Assembly (NCBI GenBank): GCA_016193485.1
Contig: JACPRZ010000063.1
Span: forward strand, 288,788-352,787
From: Bacteroidota bacterium
GTDB taxonomy: Bacteria; Bacteroidota; Bacteroidia; JACPRZ01
Reading direction: 5' to 3'
DNA length: 64,000 bases
In this document: in pieces, positions 18,881 to 28,268 of the stretch
How the letters are laid out: every line of letters begins with the position of its first letter
Position numbering within the stretch: position 1 is the stretch's first letter
Position numbers and translations under genes: made by a program
Notes under the pieces: generated by a model
What the model was told of the DNA's origin: nothing
The model's database searches: none
Seen by the model: the letters and a program-made list of their open reading frames with translations, nothing else

Positions 18881-20007
18881 ACAAACAACTCCGCAGAAAT
18901 CCGGTCGGCAAAAAGCTTTCCAGTATTGGTGAGAAAAAGTTTCCCGCCTTTTTTTACTATTTCATTTCTATCAATGTACTTCTGAATTGCTGCCATACAT
19001 CCTGAATAATATTTCCGGCCGAATGTTTTGAGGATAATTTCAATGTCGCATCCCCACATCGTTCGCAGGGAAGTCATAATGTATTCATTGTATTTCATGG
19101 GTATGGTAAGCGTTTCTTTCTCATACGGCAAACGTCTTTTTTTAAGCGCTTCAATATATCTAATGTTTTGAGCAATATTCCAGCGCCTTATCTTTCCGTT
19201 ATAGGAATGTGCCGAGGGTCCAAGTCCAAGATAAAATCCGTTGCACCAGTAGTTTTTGTTATGCAGCGAGATGAATCCTTCCCTTGAAAAATTTGAAATT
19301 TCGTAATGGATAAAATCATTCTGGCGCATGAAATCCATGAGTTGCCGGTATTGCCTTGCAACTTGTCTTTCAAGGGGGGGAATCATTTTTTTTCTACGGA
19401 TAAGGTGAAACAGGGGAGTAGCGGGTTCAACAGTCAGCGCATAGGCAGAAAGATGCGGAATTCCGAGAGAGATGAATTTTTTAATATTTTTTTTCCATTG
19501 CTTGTCTGTCTGCCCTGGAACCCCGTAGATCAGGTCAATACTGATATTGTCAAATCCCGCATCGCGTGCTAATCGCACCGAATTCTCCGCCTGCATTGCG
19601 TTGTGAATACGGTGCAGGTATTTCAGGTCAGCGTCAAAAAACGACTGAACGCCAATACTCAGCCGGTTTACGGGAGTGGTTTTCAGTTGCCTTATTTTTT
19701 CCTGAGTGAGATCGTCAGGATTGGCTTCTATGGTTACTTCAGCGTTATTAGCAACGGTAAAATTTTTCCAGACCGTTTCAAAAATCTCCATGAGTTCATC
19801 ATACGTAAGGAGGGATGGCGTTCCGCCACCGAAATAAACCGACTCTATTTTACCGGAATTCCCGGAAAAAAAATCTTTACGCAGCACAATCTCTTTTGAT
19901 AATGCATCCAGTAACTCCGTTTTATACCGCAGTGAAGTGGAAAAATGGAAATCGCAGTAATAACAGGCACGCCTGCAGAAGGGAATGTGAATATAGATGG
20001 AGTTCAT
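18877..20007 (-). CDS. hemW: HemW-like radical SAM heme chaperone
   Basis: The ATG at 20007 is chosen because it places the family motif at the N-terminus (MNSIYIHIPFCRRACYYC) and abuts the stop of the upstream LRR gene; an extension to 20115 would run through that gene in another frame. Cys11, Cys15 and Cys18 (C-x3-C-x2-C) bind the 4Fe-4S cluster with SAM; ESVYFGGGTPSLL and IEANPDDLT are further radical SAM signatures, and RLSIGVQSF is typical of HemW/HemN. The length of 376 residues and the C-terminal HemN-like domain fit HemW, which delivers heme, rather than HemN, the coproporphyrinogen dehydrogenase. A C7 tract (G7 on the plus strand, 19374-19380) encodes part of PPLERQ. Confidence 0.9.
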   Translation of the reverse strand: MNSIYIHIPFCRRACYYCDFHFSTSLRYKTELLDALSKEIVLRKDFFSGNSGKIESVYFGGGTPSLLTYDELMEIFETVWKNFTVANNAEVTIEANPDDLTQEKIRQLKTTPVNRLSIGVQSFFDADLKYLHRIHNAMQAENSVRLARDAGFDNISIDLIYGVPGQTDKQWKKNIKKFISLGIPHLSAYALTVEPATPLFHLIRRKKMIPPLERQVARQYRQLMDFMRQNDFIHYEISNFSREGFISLHNKNYWCNGFYLGLGPSAHSYNGKIRRWNIAQNIRYIEALKKRRLPYEKETLTIPMKYNEYIMTSLRTMWGCDIEIILKTFGRKYYSGCMAAIQKYIDRNEIVKKGGKLFLTNTGKLFADRISAELFV

Positions 20008-20008
20008 G

Positions 20009-20719
20009 CTACATCCCGCAATTACAACTCGGGGAGAAATAAATCTTCGTACCGGGAAGCATTTCCTGAATGCGTTTTTGTTCAGAATCGTTAATTTCAA
20101 TAACCCGGAGGTCAAGGATTTTTAATTTTTCCAGTTGACCGATTTCATCCGGAAAAGAAACAAGGTTATTGCTCCACGCATCGAGCGTCTCAAGATTTGA
20201 AAGGTTGCCGATCTCAGGGGGAAAGGATTCTACCTCATTCCGGTTCATGATCAGGCGCTTTAAATTTATCAGCATCCCTATTTCAGCCGGCAGCGTATCA
20301 ATTTTATTTTTGGAAAGATCAAGGATTTCAAGATTTTGCAACAGCCCGATTTCAGAAGGTATCCCCGTCAGGCGGTTCCTGCTTACATTAAGTTCCCGCA
20401 GGTTGCGCAACTTCAAAATTTCTATCGGAAATTCTTTTAATTTCTGCCTGCTTAAGTTGAGTATGAAAACGCTGTCGGGCTGAAAAAGCGCTGTTTCAAT
20501 ATCGTAAAAAGTGCGTTGATGGCGGATGCCGGATGTATCGGGTGCCTGAGAAAAAGTCAGTGCGGTGGAAAGGAGAATGAAACAGCAAAACAAAGGAAAA
20601 GAAATCCCACTAACCCCCTCCCGATAGCTATCGGGATTCAAAGGGGGAACAGTACCACTACCCCCTTTGGTAAGGGAAACGGGGGGATTGAAAAGATAGA
20701 ACCCAATTTGATATTTCAT
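20009..20719 (-). CDS. Secreted leucine-rich-repeat protein with a repeat inserted near its N-terminus
   Basis: Six or seven LRRs of 23 residues are visible, such as LRNLRELNVSRNRLTGIPSEI and LEILDLSKNKIDTLPAEI. The mature form ends in a short CNCGM tail. The hydrophobic stretch FPLFCCFILLSTALTFSQA is a signal peptide, but about 30 residues of a dispersed C-rich repeat (NPPVSLTKGGSGTVPPLNPD) separate it from the upstream ATG at 20719 (MKYQIGFYLF). Either the original signal was split by insertion and stays in frame, or a non-ATG start inside or after the repeat is used. LRRs usually bind proteins. One base separates its stop from the hemW start, so the two form an operon. Function unknown. 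Confidence 0.75.
   Translation of the reverse strand: MKYQIGFYLFNPPVSLTKGGSGTVPPLNPDSYREGVSGISFPLFCCFILLSTALTFSQAPDTSGIRHQRTFYDIETALFQPDSVFILNLSRQKLKEFPIEILKLRNLRELNVSRNRLTGIPSEIGLLQNLEILDLSKNKIDTLPAEIGMLINLKRLIMNRNEVESFPPEIGNLSNLETLDAWSNNLVSFPDEIGQLEKLKILDLRVIEINDSEQKRIQEMLPGTKIYFSPSCNCGM
20603..20695. repeat. C-rich palindromic dispersed repeat inside the LRR gene
   Basis: The segment holds CTAACCCCCTCCCGATAGC, TATCGGGATTCAAAGGGGG and a final GGGGGGATTGAAAAG. It aligns along its whole length with 57298-57384, including the inner palindrome CCCGATAGCTATCGGG. Shorter relatives are at 29719-29752 (in dnaG), 32679-32714, 23900-23929 and probably 20973-21013 (in ribF). Confidence 0.8.
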
Positions 20720-20776
20720 CAGTAAACACCATGCGCTCAACAGAGCCAAATATCGCGATAAAAAATTTTTCGGGAT

Positions 20777-21775
20777 TTATGCTGTATCATTCAGAATCTT
20801 TTCAGCACATTCTTTATCTTTGATTAATTGCGCTTGGAGCGCTTCGGAGTTTTCAAACTCGGTCTCATCGCGTAACCGTTCCACAAACATTATCCTTATG
20901 GTCTTATCGTAAATGTCTCCGCTGAAATTAAAAATATTCACTTCAGGAATATTATTTTCGGTTTTTTTCTCCGGTTGAATTTCCCGCTTCGCTGGATTCA
21001 AAGGGGTAGACCCTTTACCGTGAAAAGTTGGCCTTGACCCGATGTTCATCATGCCGTTAAAGGTTGTTTCATCTAACGTTACCTTAACAGCATAAACCCC
21101 TTTTGCCGGTATTAACTTTTCTTCATCAGTGATTTTCAGGTTTGCCGTTGGAAATCCGAGCGATGCCCCCCGGTTTTCACCTTTTATTATCAACCCAGCA
21201 ACAGTATACCGGTAACCGAGCAATTGATTAACCAGAGCGATATTTCCATCCTGAACATGCTTCCTGATTTTTGAAGAACTGATCTCCGAATTTTTATATT
21301 TCTCAGGCGGTACCTGCTCAGGATGAAAACGGTATAACGGTGCAATTTTTACCAGGTTTTCAAATGATCCCTCCCGGTTCCTGCCGAAATGGTGGTTGTG
21401 GCCGAGGATCAGTTTTTTTATTTTCAGTTTATTGACAATTACATCCCTTACAAATTCAACCGGTGTCATCCTTGAAAATGGTTTTGTGAAGGGATGGATA
21501 ATGAGGTGATCTATACCCGTTGATTCAATCCGCGCAATCTTTTCTTCAACGGTATTCAGCAACCGGGTATCTAATGACGGGAAGAGCACTTTCCGCGGGT
21601 GGGGATGAAAGGTGAGCAGCACCGATTCGCACTCCTCTTCACGCGCCAACCCGGTAACACGCCCTATGATCTTTAAATGACCAAGGTGAACTCCGTCAAA
21701 AATACCGGATGTCCCGATGACTTTTTTCCCTTTCCGGAATTCGTTTATGGATTTATATATTTTCAATTTTACCAA
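20777..21775 (-). CDS. ribF: Bifunctional riboflavin kinase / FAD synthetase
   Basis: A 332-residue enzyme making FMN and then FAD. The N-terminal nucleotidyltransferase domain has GTSGIFDGVHLGHLKII, LILGHNHHFGRNREG and ISSSKIRKHVQDGNI; the C-terminal kinase domain has GENRGASLGFPTANL and MNIGSRPTFHGKG. About 20 extra residues (GSTPLNPAKREIQPEKK) lie between RPTFHG and VNIFNFSGDIYDKTIRI, where the family normally has a short loop. That stretch resembles the C-rich dispersed repeat and is probably an in-frame insertion in a surface loop. Divergent from atpD. Confidence 0.94.
   Translation of the reverse strand: MVKLKIYKSINEFRKGKKVIGTSGIFDGVHLGHLKIIGRVTGLAREEECESVLLTFHPHPRKVLFPSLDTRLLNTVEEKIARIESTGIDHLIIHPFTKPFSRMTPVEFVRDVIVNKLKIKKLILGHNHHFGRNREGSFENLVKIAPLYRFHPEQVPPEKYKNSEISSSKIRKHVQDGNIALVNQLLGYRYTVAGLIIKGENRGASLGFPTANLKITDEEKLIPAKGVYAVKVTLDETTFNGMMNIGSRPTFHGKGSTPLNPAKREIQPEKKTENNIPEVNIFNFSGDIYDKTIRIMFVERLRDETEFENSEALQAQLIKDKECAEKILNDTA
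20973..21013. repeat. Probable C-rich dispersed repeat fragment inside ribF
   Basis: On the minus strand the segment contains ACCCCTTTGAATCC followed by a short stem and GGGAAATTCAACC. The CCCCTTTGAATCC core matches the repeat in the LRR gene (20603-20695). It encodes a lysine/proline-rich linker absent from the usual RibF layout. Confidence 0.55.
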
Positions 21776-21783
21776 TTACTAAT

Positions 21784-21842
21784 CCTTGCCTGCTCTGACG
21801 GAGTCCGATACTCGTCAGAGTCATCGGACCGGTAGGCAAGGT
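21784..21842. repeat. Nested palindromic repeat between ribF and atpD
   Basis: Outer arms CCTTGCCT and AGGCAAGG enclose inner arms CTCTGACG and TCGTCAGAG. It lies next to the ribF start. Directly beyond it (21843-21875) is an ATTCGTA-rich stretch, read on the ribF strand. Confidence 0.6.
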
Positions 21843-21891
21843 ATACGAATGTACGAATAATCCGGATACGAACATAAAGAAAGAAAACAAG

Positions 21892-21915
21892 TTGAATAAA
21901 ATATCCATACCTTTA
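21892..21915 (+). promoter_or_regulatory. Candidate promoter for atpD
   Basis: TTG at 21892-21894 and TACCTTTA at 21908-21915 resemble the -33 and -7 boxes, with one mismatch in the -7 element and a somewhat short spacer. The atpD ATG follows at 21953. Confidence 0.4.
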
Positions 21916-21937
21916 CACGCCAAAAAACACTCAGTAA

Positions 21938-23473
<1,536 letters not shown>

Positions 23474-23659
23474 GCAGTGGCAGTGGGCAATGCGCAATGG
23501 GCAGTCAACCGGCATTGATAGGCATTTGTAGGCAAATGATGAATATCGGATTGCGGATTGTCAAAATTGCGGATTAAAATTACTCAATTCCAATATGGAG
23601 TGGGTAGGTATTGATGGAAATTATTCGTAAATTCGTATAAATTCGTTTTTCGTAGATTT
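23474..23659. repeat. Simple-repeat spacer between atpD and atpC
   Basis: The gap begins with GCAGTGGGCAATGCGCAATG-type units and ends with an ATTCGTA-rich stretch (TTCGTAAATTCGTATAAATTC) immediately before the atpC start. The same ATTCGTA motif precedes dnaG (28225-28266) and ribF. No promoter or gene is seen. Confidence 0.5.
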
Positions 23660-23899
23660 ATGCATGTTGACATAATTTCACCCGGCAGGCACATATTTTC
23701 GGGTGAAGCGGAATACGTTCAATTGCCCGGTACAAGCGGTTCCTTCGGAGTGCTGGACAACCATGCTCCCATCATTTCAACCCTTACCAAAGGAAAAATA
23801 AAAATAACTGACACCCAGAAACAGGAACAACTCTTCGAAATCAAAGGCGGTGTGGTGGAGGTAAAGGATAACCGGGTGATCGTGCTGGCGGAGGAGTAA
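23660..23899 (+). CDS. atpC: F1 ATP synthase epsilon subunit (short form)
   Basis: At 79 residues this is only the N-terminal beta-sandwich domain (MHVDIISPGRHIFSGEAEYVQLPG, GSFGVLDNHAPIISTLTKGKIKI, IKGGVVEVKDNRVIVLAEE). The C-terminal helical hairpin that inhibits rotation in other bacteria is absent, as in many Bacteroidota; this is not a truncation, because the stop follows the complete domain. The protein sits on the rotor stalk between F1 and the c-ring. Confidence 0.93.
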   Translation: MHVDIISPGRHIFSGEAEYVQLPGTSGSFGVLDNHAPIISTLTKGKIKITDTQKQEQLFEIKGGVVEVKDNRVIVLAEE

Positions 23900-23929
23900 G
23901 GCCCCCTCCGGCTCCCCCATAAGGGGGAG
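23900..23929. repeat. C-rich hairpin repeat after atpC
   Basis: GCCCCCTCCGGCTCCCCCAT and AAGGGGGAG begin directly after the atpC stop and can pair. This is a short member of the C-rich family and may act as a transcription end. Confidence 0.55.
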
Positions 23930-23947
23930 AATTTAACTGCTGCATCA

Positions 23948-25804
23948 ATGGCAAAGAATCCTGATAGGATCAAACCCGGAATCAGAAAATCAACCGGACG
24001 GAATTTAAAATCAAATGTTAATCCTGTTCATCACTCCGGAAAACGAAATATTTTCTACTGTATTCTGATATTTATTTTGACATTTGTTTTATACGGCAAC
24101 ACCCTCAACCACAACTTCGTTCTTGATGATGATATCTTCAATGGCAAAAATTCCTACGTGCAGGAGGGGCTGCAAGGAACAGGTAAAATCCTTACAACAA
24201 GTTTGTATCACGGTTTTAACAGGGAGAACGAAGGGGCGTACCGCCCGCTGGTGCTCATTAACTTTGCCGTTGAAAAACAATTTTTCAAAGGTACCGCAAA
24301 GACAGGCCACTTTTTTAATGTTCTATTCTATGCGCTGTGCGGGATACTGCTTTTCCGGTTTTTGAATTTATTATTCCGTAACCATCCCGGCAATGTTTAT
24401 TTATCACTGGCGATAACCGCCATCTGGCTTGCTCACCCGGTACATACCGAAGTTGTAGCGAACATCAAAAGCCGCGATGAAATTTTAAGTTTTATTTTCA
24501 GCATCCTTACTTTTCATTACCTGCTGGTATTTTCACAAAACGCCAAATTATTACCGCTCGCTATTAGCATTTTATCCTATTTTTTAACGTTGCTGTCAAA
24601 AGAGTACGGTTTAACCTTTATCGCCCTTATTCCTTTATTCCTCTGGTTTTTCTCACCGGGACTCCCGGTTAAAAAAATCATCCTGTTTACAATTCCGTTT
24701 ATCGCAATCGCTCTTATTTATTTTATCATCCGTTCCTCTATTCTTGAAAATATCGCTTTCAAAGATAAGATGGATATTATCAATAATGCGCTCGCTGCTG
24801 CTGAAAACCGGTCTGACCGGCTTGCAACCGCAGTGAAAATTCTCGGGCATTATCTGAAACTGCTCTTCTGGCCTCACCCGTTGTCATTTGATTATTCCTA
24901 CAATCAAATCCCGGTAACCGGCTGGCTAAATCCCGCCACGCTCTTATCTCTTTTTTGTTACGGAGCGATAGGGATATTTTCACTAAGGGGCATCAAAAGA
25001 AGGAATCCGGCAGCGTTCGGCATCCTTTTTTACCTGATAACCCTCTCCATCGTTTCAAATATTTTCGTGGAGATCGGTTCAACGCTCGGTGAACGCTTTT
25101 TGTTTACACCCTCTCTGGGTTTTTGTATTGCGGTAACCATTTTGTTGTGGAATATAATGGGAAAAGTGAAGACAACTTCAGTGAAAAATGTTTTTCCTTT
25201 TACTATTGTCATGCTCATTCTGATACTTGCATCTTCGGCAAAAACCGTCAGCCGCAACCGCGACTGGAAAAACAATCTTGCGCTTTTTTCGGCCGATGTT
25301 CATGCCTGTCCCAACAGCGCGCGCGCCCATTTTTCGCTTGCCTCTGAATTTAAAGATGCGGCAAAGGCAGCGGTAAAGCCGGATGAACGGCAGAAATTAT
25401 TTGAACAGGCCGAAAAAGAATTTTTCAGAAGCGTTGAAATTTACCCGGGATTCTGGTCTTCCTGGTACAATCTTGGCGTAACTTATTATGAGTTCGGTTT
25501 GTATGATAAAGCGCTTGATGCCTACATCAAAGCCATCGGGGTACGGGAGAATTACCCCGAAGCGCTGAGCAATGCAGGCGTGATTTATTTTAACCGCAAA
25601 GAATTTGACAAAGCGCTTGACTATTTCAGGAAAGCGGTGAAATGCAATCCTTCCTTTGCCGATGCCTGCGCCAATATGGGCGCGGTCTATCATAACAAAG
25701 GAGTATATGACAGCGCACGGGTCTGGTATAATAAAGCGCTGCAACTGGACCCCAATAATGTCAATGTGAGGAATAATATGAAGAAATTGCCGGGTAATCC
25801 CTGA
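23948..25804 (+). CDS. Multi-pass membrane protein with C-terminal TPRs (TMTC-like GT-C fold)
   Basis: A 618-residue protein with about ten membrane helices followed by four or five TPRs from about residue 460 (WSSWYNLGVTYYEFGLYDKALDAYIKAI, then YPEALSNAGVIYFNRKEFDKALDYF). The loop LNHNFVLDDDIFN after TM1 holds an acidic cluster where GT-C enzymes bind metal and sugar donor; HPVHTEVVANIKSRDEIL, LLSKEYGLTF and VSRNRDWKNNLALF follow the order seen in TMTC-type O-mannosyltransferases. It may transfer a sugar to proteins on the periplasmic side; the acceptor is unknown. A similar architecture recurs at 32729-35245. Confidence 0.78.
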   Translation: MAKNPDRIKPGIRKSTGRNLKSNVNPVHHSGKRNIFYCILIFILTFVLYGNTLNHNFVLDDDIFNGKNSYVQEGLQGTGKILTTSLYHGFNRENEGAYRPLVLINFAVEKQFFKGTAKTGHFFNVLFYALCGILLFRFLNLLFRNHPGNVYLSLAITAIWLAHPVHTEVVANIKSRDEILSFIFSILTFHYLLVFSQNAKLLPLAISILSYFLTLLSKEYGLTFIALIPLFLWFFSPGLPVKKIILFTIPFIAIALIYFIIRSSILENIAFKDKMDIINNALAAAENRSDRLATAVKILGHYLKLLFWPHPLSFDYSYNQIPVTGWLNPATLLSLFCYGAIGIFSLRGIKRRNPAAFGILFYLITLSIVSNIFVEIGSTLGERFLFTPSLGFCIAVTILLWNIMGKVKTTSVKNVFPFTIVMLILILASSAKTVSRNRDWKNNLALFSADVHACPNSARAHFSLASEFKDAAKAAVKPDERQKLFEQAEKEFFRSVEIYPGFWSSWYNLGVTYYEFGLYDKALDAYIKAIGVRENYPEALSNAGVIYFNRKEFDKALDYFRKAVKCNPSFADACANMGAVYHNKGVYDSARVWYNKALQLDPNNVNVRNNMKKLPGNP

Positions 25805-25883
25805 CTACCCGGATTAATTGATCTGCCGGGAAACTTCACCTGTCCCAATATTCGTACCTTTCGCAGAAAATAGGTAAACTGCT

Positions 25884-26780
25884 GTGATTCCGCCAGAACA
25901 TTTACAAACATGGAACTGCCCGGTTTGCGATCAGAAAGAGCATCAACCTGTTTATAATATCAGAGGTTTTACTATTGTCCGGTGCACTTTCTGTTCTATG
26001 CTCTACGTGAATCCGCGGCTGAAGGATGATGACCTGTACAATATCTACCGCAGGGATTATTTCATCAGGAAAAACTATTCGTTTAAGGATTACGGGTACG
26101 GCAATTATGACCTTACCGGCTCCCTGCGCGATAAAACATTTTTGCGGTGGTATAGTGAAGCGGAGCCATATCTGCCGGTTCGGAGAGGAAATGCATTGGA
26201 TATCGGTTGCGCTACCGGCAGGTTTTTGAATATTCTTCTGCAAAAAGGGTGGAACGTTAAGGGTATTGAATTGGATGAGGGAATGTGCTCGGAACTCCGC
26301 AGCAAAAATTTTGACGTTACAGGCCGGCCGGTTGAATTTTTTGAGACAACGGAAAAATTTGACCTGATCACCCTGTTCGATGTGGTGGAGCATATACCCC
26401 GACTGAATCAAAGCATGGCGAAAATCGCTGAAATGCTGTCTGTTGGCGGCTCCGCACTGATCGTTACTCCCAATGTATCAAGTTTACAACGGAAGATTTT
26501 CGGCAGGAGGTGGTTCCAGTTCAAACCGCGGGAACACATATCCTATTTTTCACCTGAAACCATCCGCCTTCTGGCCGACAGGAACGGATTTAAAATCGTT
26601 TTTCTGACTACATCCTGCGGGCAGTATGCCGACCTTTCATTCATCCATCACCGGTTGCAGCGCTACGGTTTTAATGCAATCGCTTTACTGCTTAAAAAAA
26701 TCCTTCACCTTCCCGGATTAAAAAACCTATCATGGTATATTCCTACCGGGAGTATGATGGTAATATTGCAGAAGAAGTAA
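25884..26780 (+). CDS. Class I SAM-dependent methyltransferase with N-terminal Cys-pair motif
   Basis: A 298-residue protein. The first 40 residues hold CPVCDQKE and RCTFCSMLYVNPR, two CxxC knuckles that probably bind zinc. The Rossmann methyltransferase motif I is NALDIGCATGRFLNIL, with GIELDEGMC as the acidic end of strand 2 and DLITLFDVVEHI as motif IV; VGGSALIVTPNVSS and REHISYFSPETIRLL complete the Methyltransf_11/23 pattern. Such proteins are common next to surface-polysaccharide genes. The TPR glycosyltransferase-like gene is 79 bp upstream, so they may be cotranscribed. The substrate is unknown. Confidence 0.85.
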   Translation: MIPPEHLQTWNCPVCDQKEHQPVYNIRGFTIVRCTFCSMLYVNPRLKDDDLYNIYRRDYFIRKNYSFKDYGYGNYDLTGSLRDKTFLRWYSEAEPYLPVRRGNALDIGCATGRFLNILLQKGWNVKGIELDEGMCSELRSKNFDVTGRPVEFFETTEKFDLITLFDVVEHIPRLNQSMAKIAEMLSVGGSALIVTPNVSSLQRKIFGRRWFQFKPREHISYFSPETIRLLADRNGFKIVFLTTSCGQYADLSFIHHRLQRYGFNAIALLLKKILHLPGLKNLSWYIPTGSMMVILQKK

Positions 26781-26850
26781 AAGTCCCAAGTCCCAAATTC
26801 CAAGTCCCAAGAATACCAATAAAAATCCGATTTTCCATCCCGCCATTGAG
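26778..26850. repeat. AAGTCCCAAGTCCC simple repeat
   Basis: Units of AAGTCCCAAGTCCCAAATTCC follow the methyltransferase stop. The same wording recurs at 41605-41660 after the large outer-membrane protein. No coding potential; role unknown. Confidence 0.45.
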
Positions 26851-26853
26851 GTA

Positions 26854-27843
26854 TCATTCATACTTCAGTAAAAACTCCGGGTTCACCACTTTGAACGAAA
26901 CCCTGCCGATGGGATCCTGCTTTTCAAAAAGCGGACGGATTACGATGCCTTCACGCTGAACATCCGACAGAAGCGATTTCCCGGCAGAAAGTTCCACCAA
27001 TTTGGGAATATCATTGATAAGTTCAAAGTCGGTGCGGATTATGGGTACAATTTTAAGAGACAGAGTTTCTGTCATCAGTTTTTTGAATTCTTCAAAACCG
27101 AGATAAGAATGGGTTGGTATATCAACGGCATTGAAGAATAAAACCGCCTGCCCTTTAATTTTATACTTATTGCCCTGAACGCCCTCACCGATGACTTCGC
27201 CCTGCAAAGCGTAATTACGATTCAACGCCTGCAGTTTGTTTTCAAGGTCATATTCCCGTGCAAGTTTCCAGAGGGTGTTCTCTGCGTTTTCTTTAAGTTC
27301 AAGGTTGCGCGAGCACACCCCGAACTGGCCGTCCTTCATATAATAGGTTACAGATGAGCCGTCTAATTTTTCACTTATATAGCAGATGGTACCTTTATTG
27401 CGGTCCAGCATTTCCTGTAATACCTGCACCCGAGTCTCATCGGTTTTGGGAATAAATCCGGGGAAATATCCTTTCACCTCTCCGGCAAGATGAGCAGGGA
27501 TTGGAATTTCAAACTTGGTTATACCCATAACTTCGGTAACATCAGCGCCTTCGTTTGCTTCGGTTCCTGCCGGTAAAACGGAAAGAGGGAAACAAATACC
27601 CTGTGAAATCTGTCCGCGCAACTTAATTGTCTTAATGCGCATTTTGCGCGGTTTCAAAAATTCAAATTCCGGTTTTTCGGGAAGTACCGAGTCAATTTCG
27701 CAGTAAAGGCACAGATCACCCGGTTTGAATTCGCCTTTTTTTATCACCACCTGCCAGCCGAGGATGGTTGCCTTTTCAATGGCGTCAGCGCCTTCAATGG
27801 GTTCAGCGCTGATGATGCGCTGGATGCTTGCGAGTTTTCTCAT
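26854..27843 (-). CDS. RNA ligase, DRB0094 (Rnl5) family
   Basis: A 329-residue nucleotidyltransferase that would seal 3'-OH/5'-phosphate nicks using ATP. An N-terminal OB-type domain (KATILGWQVVIKKGEFKPGD) precedes the ligase core: motif I with the adenylated Lys159 (EKLDGSSV), motif III (LQGEVIGEGVQGN, residues 213-225), motif IV (EGIVIRP, from 298) and motif V (SFKVVNPEFLLKYE). This order, OB domain before the adenylation domain, matches the Deinococcus radiodurans ligase DRB0094. Length is as expected. All catalytic motifs look intact. It is alone on its strand, with no linked kinase-phosphatase or RtcB, so its substrate in this cell is unknown. Confidence 0.9.
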   Translation of the reverse strand: MRKLASIQRIISAEPIEGADAIEKATILGWQVVIKKGEFKPGDLCLYCEIDSVLPEKPEFEFLKPRKMRIKTIKLRGQISQGICFPLSVLPAGTEANEGADVTEVMGITKFEIPIPAHLAGEVKGYFPGFIPKTDETRVQVLQEMLDRNKGTICYISEKLDGSSVTYYMKDGQFGVCSRNLELKENAENTLWKLAREYDLENKLQALNRNYALQGEVIGEGVQGNKYKIKGQAVLFFNAVDIPTHSYLGFEEFKKLMTETLSLKIVPIIRTDFELINDIPKLVELSAGKSLLSDVQREGIVIRPLFEKQDPIGRVSFKVVNPEFLLKYE

Positions 27844-27883
27844 GGTTAAATTATGGACTGGAATAAATAACTTTAATTAAATA

Positions 27884-28170
27884 AATAATGCGAATATACT
27901 AATGATACGAATGGGTACTGTGAAACAGGATAATTATATTCGTATCATTAGTAACATGGAATAAATGGCTGGAAACTGTTTTTAATTATTCGCATTGTTA
28001 CTGTTCGGGTATACATGAGAAAACTAAAAAAAACTTGCCACTAAGGCACAAAGTCACAAAGAAACACTAAGAATTCCCTGTCTACCGGCAGGCAGGTTTG
28101 TGAAACTTCGTGTCTTCGTGTCTTTGTGGCAGAAATAATCATATAACCCGAACAGTAACTTCGCATTATT
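27884..28170. repeat. Triple-nested palindromic element between the RNA ligase gene and dnaG
   Basis: Outer arms AATAATGCGAA (27884-27894) and TTCGCATTATT (28160-28170) enclose a perfect 16-bp inverted pair TACTAATGATACGAAT (27897-27912 with 27938-27953) and a perfect 14-bp pair GTTACTGTTCGGGT (27997-28010) with ACCCGAACAGTAAC (28146-28159). Inside the latter is a GCCACTAAGGCACAAAG / CTTTGTGGC hairpin (28037-28130), whose centre is a CCTGTCTACCGGCAGGCAGG palindrome. The 425-bp stretch 27844-28268 otherwise holds only an ATTCGTA-rich segment before dnaG; I see no gene. Confidence 0.8.
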
Positions 28171-28268
28171 ATATTATTTCTGAAACAAAATGGTGCTGTA
28201 ACAGTAACAAATCTGTTTTTGAAATCCTCATTATTCGTATATTCGTATACAATTCGTAATTCGTAACA

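Noticed and set aside
23660..23899. atpC as a truncated pseudogene
   Set aside because: The N-terminal domain is complete and short epsilon subunits are common in the phylum.
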